Assembly (NCBI RefSeq): GCF_963677845.1
Contig: NZ_OY782498.1
Coordinates: 2,983,518 to 3,047,517 of the forward strand
Length of the DNA stretch: 64,000 nucleotides
Source: an uncultured Pseudodesulfovibrio sp.
GTDB taxonomy: Bacteria > Desulfobacterota > Desulfovibrionia > Desulfovibrionales > Desulfovibrionaceae
Direction: 5' to 3'
The notes under the pieces are model-generated. The model searched no databases and was not told the DNA's origin. It saw only the letters and a list, made by a program, of their open reading frames with translations. Numbering within the stretch: the stretch's first letter is position 1; each line of letters starts with the position of its first letter. Shown one piece after another: positions 35,907 to 42,394 of the stretch. The position numbers and the translations under genes were made by a program.

Positions 35907-36407
35907 CTAGACCAGGCTGGCGTAATCTTCCATCTTCCACTCTTTCTTCAGGTCAGCTTCGGTGACAGAAGCTTCTTCCATTGCAGTCGCTTTCGGGGCG
36001 GCGAGTTCGGCCTCAGTGAACAACAATTCATTGTCCAGATCGGTCGGCTCAGGCTTACCTTCGAAAGGCTTGATGGAACCTTCAGCAGTAGTACGGATGG
36101 GGAACTTGAAACGTTTCACGCTGCCATTACGGAATTTGATGGTCCACATGATATCTTCAGCGGAACGCATCGGGATGGAGGTACCACCCATGGGGGCGAA
36201 GTCGGCATACGGGCGTGCTTCAATAGCACCCTGGGGGCAAATTTTCACGCAAGAATAACATTCCCAACATGCAGACGGTTCCTGGTTGTAAGCTTTCATT
36301 TCGTCAGCGTCCAGGATCATCAGATCGTTAGGGCAAATGTACATGCAAGCGGTCTTTTCGCCACCCTTGCAGCCGTCACATTTTTCCGGGTTAACAAAGG
36401 TCGGCAT
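35907..36407 (-). CDS. aprB: APS reductase beta subunit AprB
   Basis: The 166-residue ferredoxin-like subunit carries two [4Fe-4S] clusters: CDGCKGGEKTACMYICP and CWECYSCVKICPQGA. These pass electrons from Qmo to the AprA flavin at different potentials. A C-terminal extension of about 90 residues (from IKFRNGSVKRFKFPIRTT on) wraps AprA in known structures and is present here. It ends EWKMEDYASLV. ATG 36407 follows AGGAGAAG. It is the first gene of the operon, read from the gap shared with sat. Confidence 0.97.
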   Translation of the reverse strand: MPTFVNPEKCDGCKGGEKTACMYICPNDLMILDADEMKAYNQEPSACWECYSCVKICPQGAIEARPYADFAPMGGTSIPMRSAEDIMWTIKFRNGSVKRFKFPIRTTAEGSIKPFEGKPEPTDLDNELLFTEAELAAPKATAMEEASVTEADLKKEWKMEDYASLV

Positions 36408-36504
36408 AACTTCTCCTCCTAAATAGGGTTTTATTATTCACAATAACCGACATCCTCTACCTAAACAAAATATGCTCCACACGGTTCAACTGTGCGGAAT
36501 CTGG

Positions 36505-36533
36505 GAATTAGCAAGACGATCAGCCCTTGTCAA
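36505..36533 (-). promoter_or_regulatory. candidate aprBA promoter
   Basis: TTGACA (36533-36528, minus strand), a 17-base spacer and TAATTC (36510-36505) lie about 100 bp before aprB. The sequence TTGACAAGGGCTGA matches that of the 3D-gene promoter. The -10 is weak, so this is a guess. Confidence 0.45.
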
Positions 36534-36793
36534 CGTGAAAGTGAATTTTTGAACAAGCGACCCCGTTTTTACTAGGCGTCAGTCTCTAGGATAACCGCAT
36601 AAAACCTTATTTTCAGCCCATTCCCGCCGGATTGAAACTTGCGGTCCATGCCATATAAAATCCATGAAACAACAAAAGTTATTAGTTTAAATAAACGGAT
36701 CAAGGCAAGCCTTTTTTCCGGCATTAACATCTTTATCACATTGTTTTTTTAAGTTACTGTAATACAAGACTTAAATATTGTATCCGCAGAGCA

Positions 36794-36913
36794 TTTTTTC
36801 TAGACTTTCTTCCGAAAAACTCTACCGACACGATTTTGCACCATATTCCTATAAAGACGATAGCCTATCGTCGGAAAAAACAGCTTGACACGACTTTCAC
36901 AAACGGACAATAA
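36794..36913 (+). promoter_or_regulatory. sat upstream region with palindrome and candidate promoter
   Basis: The 614-bp gap 36408-37021 between aprB and sat has no gene. It holds a TTTTTCTAGACTTT motif (36795-36808), a perfect palindrome GACGATAG-C-CTATCGTC (36856-36872), and TTGACA (36885-36890), a 17-base spacer and CAATAA (36908-36913). The palindrome sits 12 bp before the -35 and looks like an activator site. A TTGACA near 36994 is too close to the start codon to serve as promoter. Confidence 0.45.
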
Positions 36914-37021
36914 AGGCTGACCCTTACATGGGAAATAATCATGGTGGATTAAGCGTTTCGAATCGCACATCATGAATTAAGGCAATGGTTTCATTGACAA
37001 AAACTATTTTAGGAGGCTTAA

Positions 37022-38305
37022 ATGTCCAACCTCGTAGCACCTCACGGTGGAAAAGGTCTCGTCTGCTGCCTGCTCGAAGGCGCTGAGCTCGAAGCTGAAA
37101 TCAAAAAGGCTGAAGGCCTGAAGACTCTGGAAATTTCTGATCGCGCCAAGGGCGACCTGATCATGATGGGTATCGGTGGCTTCTCTCCGCTGAACGGCTT
37201 CATGACCCAGGCTGACTGGAAAGGCGTCTGCAAAGACTTCCTGATGGCTGATGGCACCTTCTGGCCCATCCCCATCACTCTGGACACCAACGACGAAGAC
37301 GTCGCAGTTGGTGACGAAGTCGCTCTGAAAGCTGCTGATGGCACCGTTTACGCCACCATGAAGGTCGAAGAAAAGTTCGAGATGACCGAAGCCGACAAGA
37401 AGTGGGAATGCGAACTCGTCTACAAAGGCGAAGGCGAAGAGTCCGCTGATGACGTTTTCTGGAAGATCGCAATGGAAGATCATCCGGGCGTCCAGATGGT
37501 TATGGCTCAGGGCAAATACAACCTGGCCGGCCCCGTCAAAGTCCTGTCCGAAGGCGACTACGCCGCTCGTTTCCCCGGTGTTTACCTGACTCCTGCTCAG
37601 ATTCGTGCTGAAATGGAAAAACGTGGCTGGTCCAACGTTGCCGCTCTGCAGCTTCGTAACCCCATGCACCGTTCCCATGAGTTCCTCGCCAAGATCGCAG
37701 TTGAAGTCTGTGACGGCGTTGTGATTCACTCCCTGATCGGTAACCTGAAGCCGGGCGATATCCCGGGTGATGTCCGCATTGAGTGCATCCAGATCCTCAT
37801 CGACAACTACTTCGTTCCCGAGAACGTCATCAACGCCGGTTACCCCCTGGACATGCGTTATGCTGGTCCCCGTGAAGGTCTCATCCACGCTACCTTCCGT
37901 CAGAACTACGGCATCAACAACATGCTCATCGGTCGTGACCACGCTGGCGTCGGCGACTTCTACGGTCTGTTCGAAGCTCAGGAAATCTTCAAGAAGATCC
38001 CTTACCAAGATGGTTGCACCGCCGAGCCCGGAAAGGCCCTGCTCTGCAAGAACATGAACATCGACTGGACCTTCTACTGCTACAAGTGCGACGGCATGGC
38101 TTCCATGCGTACGTGCCCCCATACCAAAGAAGACCGCGTCATCCTGTCCGGTACCAAGCTGCGTAAAGCCCTGTCCGAAGGCGCTGAAGTCGTCGACCAC
38201 TTCGGTCGTGACGAAGTGCTCGTTCGCCTGCGCGAATACTACGGCAGCCTGACCGAAAAGGTTGAAGTCAAAATGCAGAAGGCTGCTTCCGGCGCTGACA
38301 TGTAA
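37022..38305 (+). CDS. sat: sulfate adenylyltransferase (ATP sulfurylase)
   Basis: The 427-residue enzyme makes APS and pyrophosphate from ATP and sulfate, the first step of sulfate reduction. It has the ATP sulfurylase motifs [16 protein letters not shown] (HxxH with catalytic His), [12 protein letters not shown], and the late [11 protein letters not shown]. The Cys-rich stretch [17 protein letters not shown], with Cys and His placed for metal binding, is a feature of the Desulfovibrio and thermophile enzymes. ATG 37022 follows TAGGAGG. It faces aprBA and shares the upstream gap. The terminator follows about 30 bp after the stop. Confidence 0.97.
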   Translation: MSNLVAPHGGKGLVCCLLEGAELEAEIKKAEGLKTLEISDRAKGDLIMMGIGGFSPLNGFMTQADWKGVCKDFLMADGTFWPIPITLDTNDEDVAVGDEVALKAADGTVYATMKVEEKFEMTEADKKWECELVYKGEGEESADDVFWKIAMEDHPGVQMVMAQGKYNLAGPVKVLSEGDYAARFPGVYLTPAQIRAEMEKRGWSNVAALQLRNPMHRSHEFLAKIAVEVCDGVVIHSLIGNLKPGDIPGDVRIECIQILIDNYFVPENVINAGYPLDMRYAGPREGLIHATFRQNYGINNMLIGRDHAGVGDFYGLFEAQEIFKKIPYQDGCTAEPGKALLCKNMNIDWTFYCYKCDGMASMRTCPHTKEDRVILSGTKLRKALSEGAEVVDHFGRDEVLVRLREYYGSLTEKVEVKMQKAASGADM

Positions 38306-38336
38306 GTGTCTGCCGGTCGGCTCAAGCTGACTATTC

Positions 38337-38370
38337 AAGAGGGGATTGGTTTTTGCCAATCCCCTCTTTT
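38337..38370 (+). terminator. terminator of sat
   Basis: AAGAGGGGATTGG and CCAATCCCCTCTT form a perfect 13-bp stem followed by TTCTTT. Confidence 0.9.
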
Positions 38371-38544
38371 CTTTATCAATTTTCGCTCTTGATAGTGCCA
38401 GAAGGACAAAACCGCTGTTACGAGAACGGTTGCCCCCTAAATATTCCACGAAAAAGATTGTGCGATTTAGAACGTGAAAAAAAGCGCTTTAAAAATCACC
38501 TCACGCTGAACGAAGCATATTACCAGCTATTACAATAATATAAT

Positions 38545-38700
38545 CTAAATAACAGCTGTGGTTTCAACGGCAACAGGAATGCCAATTTTGCGTAAATTCG
38601 CCACGAAATAGGAACGCCCAGACGTGCGGCTTGATCGACTACAATAATATTGATGATACTACCGACGATCAACAAATTCCCCGAGAAGGTGCGGTGTATG
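38545..38700 (-). pseudogene. C-terminal remnant of an ArsB/SLC13-like anion transporter, frameshifted
   Basis: Reading the minus strand, one frame gives GNLLIVGSIINIIVVDQAAR followed by LGVPIS, close to the end of ArsB/YbiR-type transporters (GNL-x-L-x-GS-x-AN-I-V-x-Q-x-AR). Just after, the match moves to another frame, FVANLRKIGIPVAVETTAVI then a TAG stop at 38547, again as in that family. There is no intact upstream part. The remnant lies between the sat terminator and crcB; the rest of the gap 38306-38762 holds nothing else seen. The family assignment is from memory of the motif. Confidence 0.6.
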
Positions 38701-38762
38701 ACCGTCTTTCTACTCTTCCCCGATATACATCGTTAGTCTGAAAACCGTTTTCTTACGTTGCA

Positions 38763-39149
38763 CTATGCCTCCCAAAGTACGTTTGCGACGGCAAGACCGG
38801 CCATGAGAGCGGCTATACCGATAATATTTTGTAGGCCGATGTACACAACGGCACCGGTCCAATCCGCAGTCCTCAGCATAAGCCCAGACTCAAGTATGTA
38901 TGAAGAAAAGGTGGTAAATGCGCCCATAAAACCCACGAGCACTATGGTTTGCGTCTCGGCAGGAATGGCCCACCGCCTTTCAAACAAGGCCCAAAGCAGG
39001 CCGACAGTAAAACAACCGACCATATTCACGACGAACGTTCCCCACGGGAAACCGGCACCGGCCATTCGCTGTGCCCATCCAGCAAGTGAATAACGGGCCA
39101 ATGTTCCGACTGAACCAGCCGCCATTATGAGGAGGATTTTCTGAAGCAT
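38763..39149 (-). CDS. crcB: fluoride channel CrcB/Fluc
   Basis: 128 residues with four membrane helices, the Fluc size. Marks are GSVGTLARYSLAG, GTFVVNMVGCFTVG (channel Asn) and GFMGAFTTFSSYILES (pore Phe and Thr-Ser residues). Two copies form a dual-topology dimer that exports fluoride. ATG 39149 follows AAGGGAGC; a longer frame to 39182 overlaps the riboswitch terminator. The gene is read through the fluoride riboswitch upstream, so expression should rise with fluoride. Confidence 0.93.
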   Translation of the reverse strand: MLQKILLIMAAGSVGTLARYSLAGWAQRMAGAGFPWGTFVVNMVGCFTVGLLWALFERRWAIPAETQTIVLVGFMGAFTTFSSYILESGLMLRTADWTGAVVYIGLQNIIGIAALMAGLAVANVLWEA

Positions 39150-39179
39150 TGAAGCTCCCTTTCGTTTGTTTGACGGGCA

Positions 39180-39300
39180 CAAAAAAAGCCCACAGTACAG
39201 CGGGCTTCAAATAAAACACTCCCGCCGCGGTCATAATAAATCAACGGCAGGAGTTATCGGCCAAACAGGCGGTTCAAGGGGAACTCCATCCCCTGTGAGG
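39180..39300 (-). promoter_or_regulatory. fluoride (crcB-motif) riboswitch with terminator
   Basis: On the minus strand AGGGGATGGAGTTCCCCTTG begins the aptamer (about 39295), followed by AACCGCC and CGATAACTCCTGCC (to 39246), matching the fluoride aptamer pattern of GGxGATGG-xGTTC, AAC-CGC and a distal AxGACTCCT-like strand. After it, ACTCCTGCCG can pair with CGGCGGGAGT, and AGCCCGC/GTGGGCT (39187-39206) with a T-run makes a terminator. This is a typical transcription-control layout before crcB. Confidence 0.85.
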
Positions 39301-39351
39301 AAGGCCTAAATGCGACGTGAACAGATGTCAAGTGACACGAAAAACGATAAA

Positions 39352-39388
39352 AAGGGAGACAACCATTTCCTGATTGCCTCCCTTCTGC
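39352..39388 (-). terminator. terminator of the glycine-zipper gene
   Basis: AAGGGAGGCAA pairs with TTGTCTCCCTT (one mismatch) and is followed on the minus strand by T residues. Confidence 0.68.
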
Positions 39389-39407
39389 TTATTTCTGTTT
39401 AAATCTT

Positions 39408-39845
39408 TTACTGCTTGAGATGCCAGACACCATTGTCATCACGCCAGGCCTTGGCCATAATTTCCTGACCATCCTTGGCATCCTTGATGACTACGTCGCG
39501 ATAGACCTTTTCTTCCGACATATAAGGAGGCGTAGGCGTGGCAGAGTAGCTTGCCCCGGTATCGGGGTTAGTCCATGTTTGCGCTTGACCCGAACGACCT
39601 TTTTCCAGCGTATGCTGCACCTGTTTTTCATCGCTCTTGTCCCACTCATTACCGACAATATACCCCATCAGGACACCTACACCGGCACCGACTGCCGCAC
39701 CGAGTAGTTTGTCATTAAAAGTCAACGCACCAATAGTTGCACCGGCAAGACCTCCCACCGTGGCTCCCTGCTGTGCCTTGTTGGCGCAACCGAATCCGCC
39801 CACGAGAAAACAAATCAGCAATGTCACAATCAAAATATTTCGCAC
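39408..39845 (-). CDS. glycine-zipper lipoprotein, paralogue of the one at 6387
   Basis: 145 residues. The start chosen is GTG 39845, just after GGGAGG, giving a lipoprotein signal ending GGFGC. The zipper part reads GGLAGATIGALTFNDKLLGA followed by AVGAGVGVLMGYIVGNE, nearly as in the 6387-6839 gene. The second domain shares TNPDTG and ends W-x-L-K-Q. This suggests an old duplication in the genome rather than recent copying, since DNA and loops differ. An ATG at 39875 lacks a ribosome site. Function unknown; envelope location likely. Confidence 0.75.
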   Translation of the reverse strand: MRNILIVTLLICFLVGGFGCANKAQQGATVGGLAGATIGALTFNDKLLGAAVGAGVGVLMGYIVGNEWDKSDEKQVQHTLEKGRSGQAQTWTNPDTGASYSATPTPPYMSEEKVYRDVVIKDAKDGQEIMAKAWRDDNGVWHLKQ

Positions 39846-40092
39846 AACAGACCTCCCTTTGTAAAAAAACACCATCTATTCGAATATATACATCTATTGT
39901 ATACTATTATCACCCGATCAAAACGCGACTCTTCATCTCGCCCCATTCGGCACACTCATTATTATCTTCATAGCATAATCTCAGCCATGTCGTCACGATC
40001 AACATTAAACTCCCAATAAATAAGCAACTTAAAGCTTATAAACTCCTTGATTTACAAAACTTGCATATCGGGAACTTTCACGGTAGGAAGTC

Positions 40093-40118
40093 GGTTCCTC
40101 TTTTTTTGAAGAGGAACC
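40093..40118 (+). other. leader hairpin before the EPSPS-like gene
   Basis: GGTTCCTC/GAGGAACC (40093-40118) around a T-rich loop lies about 30 bp before the start codon. It has no T-run after it on the plus strand. The remaining gap from 39846 is AT-rich with no gene seen. Confidence 0.4.
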
Positions 40119-40147
40119 ATATCATTTATAAGGAAGACGGTAAGACT

Positions 40148-42004
40148 ATGATCAAAATCCGCAAAAACGACAGTGGTGGTCCCTCCCCGGAACGCCCACG
40201 CAGAGATGACAGTCGAGCTCCTCGCAGAGACGACAGTCGCTCCGGCAGAGACGAAAACCGAGCCCCGCGCAGAGATGAAAGCCGCGGCCCACGCAAATTT
40301 GAAAAACGAGATGGTCCCAGAGATGGCGGCCGCAAATTCGACAAACGCGGTGGTGGTAACCGTGGAGGCCGTGATTTCTTCGGCAACAAACCACAAAGGC
40401 CCATGCGTGACGACGATGCTCCCGCCAAGTCCGAAGTTGTAGCCAACCATCGATTCAACGACATTTCCGACATCGACGACCAGATTCTCCATCTGCTGGA
40501 AAAACGTGCGTTCCTCATCCGTAAGGAAGGCGCATGGCGCAAATCCAGACAAAAATCCCTTGTCGATCCCAAACTCGAAAAACTGCTCAGAGGCTCCTTC
40601 GACCGCAAAGCCGGAGAACTCAGCCTTGACGCCAAGCTCGCCAAACAACTCTTTACCGTGCTCAACCAGTTTTCACTGGCCGATGTTCGCAAAAAGTTTG
40701 AAGGCGATGGCTACAAGCTCGCTCCTCGTGTGGATCGTATCAAGGCCGGTATCGCCGGTCCCCGTTCTTTCCGCTACACCCGCATGATGCTCGCCATGGC
40801 CGCAAGTTCCGGTGCAAAGACAAATTTGTCCCCCGTAACCATGAACGCACCCAACAAGGATTTGGCCAAAGCCCTGAAGCAAGTCGGTGCTCCTATCTTC
40901 TGGGACGACGACTGGATCAAGAACGAAGGCGGAAAAACCCTTGAATTTGAAGGCAACATGGCCTTCGTGGGCGAAGACCCGTTCAACTTTTACATGCTGC
41001 TTTGTCTCGCACTGGGCCATGCAGGCCGTTGTAAATTCACCGGCAAACCGGCTTTGCAACTGCTGGACGTAGCCTCTCTGAACAAGATACTGCCGAGCCT
41101 CGGAGCACGGCTTGTTGCCATGAACCCAAACAACCCCGGCTTGCCTGTACGGTTGGAGTGCGGCGGCTTCATGGATGAAAAAATCACCCTGCCCGGCAAT
41201 GTTGATCCTGAGTTCGCAGCCGCGCTGACTTTGGCGGCATGGTCCTTCCCCGGAGGCCTGACCATCAACGGCCTGAACAAGGCTGCGCGTGTCCGTGTTG
41301 CCGAGGCTGTCGAAGTTTTGACCGCTTGCGGAATCAAGGCCACACTGAAAAAGGACTCTGTCACCATATCTGACGGCATTCCGACCATTGACGAGAACCC
41401 ACTTTTACCGCTGTCCGTCAAGCTCAACTCCATGTTGCTGGCTCTGCCCGTCCTGAGCGGCGGCTCCATCAATATTGAAGGGAACTGGCCCAAAAACGAC
41501 CACGCAGACAAAGTGCTGGAACAACTCGGAGCCCTTGGGCTGACCGTGAATGTTGCCACAGAAAACGTGGTTGCAGTCATGGACGGAACCCTACCTGAAC
41601 ATGCAACAATCACTTTGGGTGAAGACCCGGAACTCATGCCGCTGGCACTGGCTCTGGCACTCAAGGTTGGCAATGCCACTTTGGTTGGGGCTGAAGACCC
41701 AACAGCTCTGGAATTGCTCGATCGTATGGGTGCATCCTACGAAATAACCGAAGAAGGTGTGGAACTGAAAGCCGGAAGACGTCAATGGGATGAGACATGG
41801 TTCAGCCCGGACCCGACATGGTCCATGGGTTGCGCTCTGGCTGCTTACTCCGTCCCCGGAATCGTGCTTGAAAACCACGGAGAGGTCACCTCGACCTGGC
41901 CTGAATTCTGGAACTTCTACAACTCCCTGCCCACCGGCATCATGAAACCCAAACCGGTACGCGAGAAGAAAGATGACACACGCAGAAGAATCAAAATCCG
42001 TTGA
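40148..42004 (+). CDS. chorismate mutase/EPSP synthase-like fusion with Arg/Asp-rich N-terminus
   Basis: A 618-residue three-part protein. Residues 1-95 are a disordered RG/RD-rich tail with repeated RRDDSR and RRDESR units, as in RNA-binding tails. Residues about 108-170 read like a type II chorismate mutase (IDDQILHLLEKRAFLIRKEG). The rest, about 400 residues, follows the EPSP synthase fold: ALGHAGRCKFTGKPALQLLD, and LPGNVDPEFAAALTLAAWSF in place of the GSxSSQ strand. The usual GNAGTxxR, KESDR and DHR motifs are missing or changed (GEDPFNFYML, WPKNDHADK, GEDPELMPL). Desulfovibrio have divergent EPSP synthase-related genes, so this could still be the working enzyme, an altered one, or a regulator. 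Start at 40148; an earlier in-frame ATG 40061 has no site. Confidence 0.75.
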   Translation: MIKIRKNDSGGPSPERPRRDDSRAPRRDDSRSGRDENRAPRRDESRGPRKFEKRDGPRDGGRKFDKRGGGNRGGRDFFGNKPQRPMRDDDAPAKSEVVANHRFNDISDIDDQILHLLEKRAFLIRKEGAWRKSRQKSLVDPKLEKLLRGSFDRKAGELSLDAKLAKQLFTVLNQFSLADVRKKFEGDGYKLAPRVDRIKAGIAGPRSFRYTRMMLAMAASSGAKTNLSPVTMNAPNKDLAKALKQVGAPIFWDDDWIKNEGGKTLEFEGNMAFVGEDPFNFYMLLCLALGHAGRCKFTGKPALQLLDVASLNKILPSLGARLVAMNPNNPGLPVRLECGGFMDEKITLPGNVDPEFAAALTLAAWSFPGGLTINGLNKAARVRVAEAVEVLTACGIKATLKKDSVTISDGIPTIDENPLLPLSVKLNSMLLALPVLSGGSINIEGNWPKNDHADKVLEQLGALGLTVNVATENVVAVMDGTLPEHATITLGEDPELMPLALALALKVGNATLVGAEDPTALELLDRMGASYEITEEGVELKAGRRQWDETWFSPDPTWSMGCALAAYSVPGIVLENHGEVTSTWPEFWNFYNSLPTGIMKPKPVREKKDDTRRRIKIR

Positions 42005-42278
42005 GAAACGTCTCAGCGACGACATACCGACTCTGGAAGCCGAAGTCGCTGAATTGACCCTTGAACGTGAAAGAGCCATGCTCAAGACTCGTCAACTCAG
42101 AGACGACGAAGACCCGAAAAACGGTGTCTATTACCATAAAGAGATTTTCCAGTTGCAGCAGGACAAACTGCGGTTGGATGTGGAAATCAAATTCCGCACC
42201 AACAAGATCAACAGGATTAATCTCGGCATGGAGGAAATGGACGCCAGCAGCGGCGTAAAGAACGGATTCCTGTTCTAG
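41973..42278 (+). CDS. small coiled-coil protein of unknown function
   Basis: 101 residues, charged and helical (LEAEVAELTLERERAMLKTR), ending in a polar stretch SSGVKNGFLF. It overlaps the end of the EPSPS-like gene by 32 bp in another frame, with GAGAAG before ATG 41973, which suggests translational coupling and a shared task. No named domain is recognised. It may be a partner subunit of the fusion protein; that is inference. Confidence 0.65.
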   Translation: MTHAEESKSVEKRLSDDIPTLEAEVAELTLERERAMLKTRQLRDDEDPKNGVYYHKEIFQLQQDKLRLDVEIKFRTNKINRINLGMEEMDASSGVKNGFLF

Positions 42279-42293
42279 ACTGGTAGCATCCGC

Positions 42294-42351
42294 TTGAGTG
42301 CGTCACATCCGGGAGGTGAGAGACCCGGACGGCCTTCGGGCGCGCACTCAA
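42294..42351 (+). promoter_or_regulatory. predicted three-way-junction RNA in the aconitase leader
   Basis: TTGAGTGCG (42294-42302) pairs with CGCACTCAA (42343-42351), enclosing two hairpins: TCCGGG/CCCGGA (42308-42329) and GCC-TTCG-GGC (42332-42341), a stable UUCG tetraloop. No T-run follows. It lies about 40 bp before the aconitase start. No known riboswitch class was recognised. Confidence 0.55.
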
Positions 42352-42394
42352 ACGGCTTTGAGAGAGACCCTTTTGAACATTGAGGATTGAAGAC

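Noticed and set aside
36993..37000. TTGACA just before sat as its -35 box
   Set aside because: It is only about 25 bp from the start codon, leaving no room for a -10 and leader.
38353..38538. Plus-strand frame of 61 codons after sat
   Set aside because: It begins inside the sat terminator and has no homology-like pattern; the gap is better explained by the transporter remnant on the other strand.
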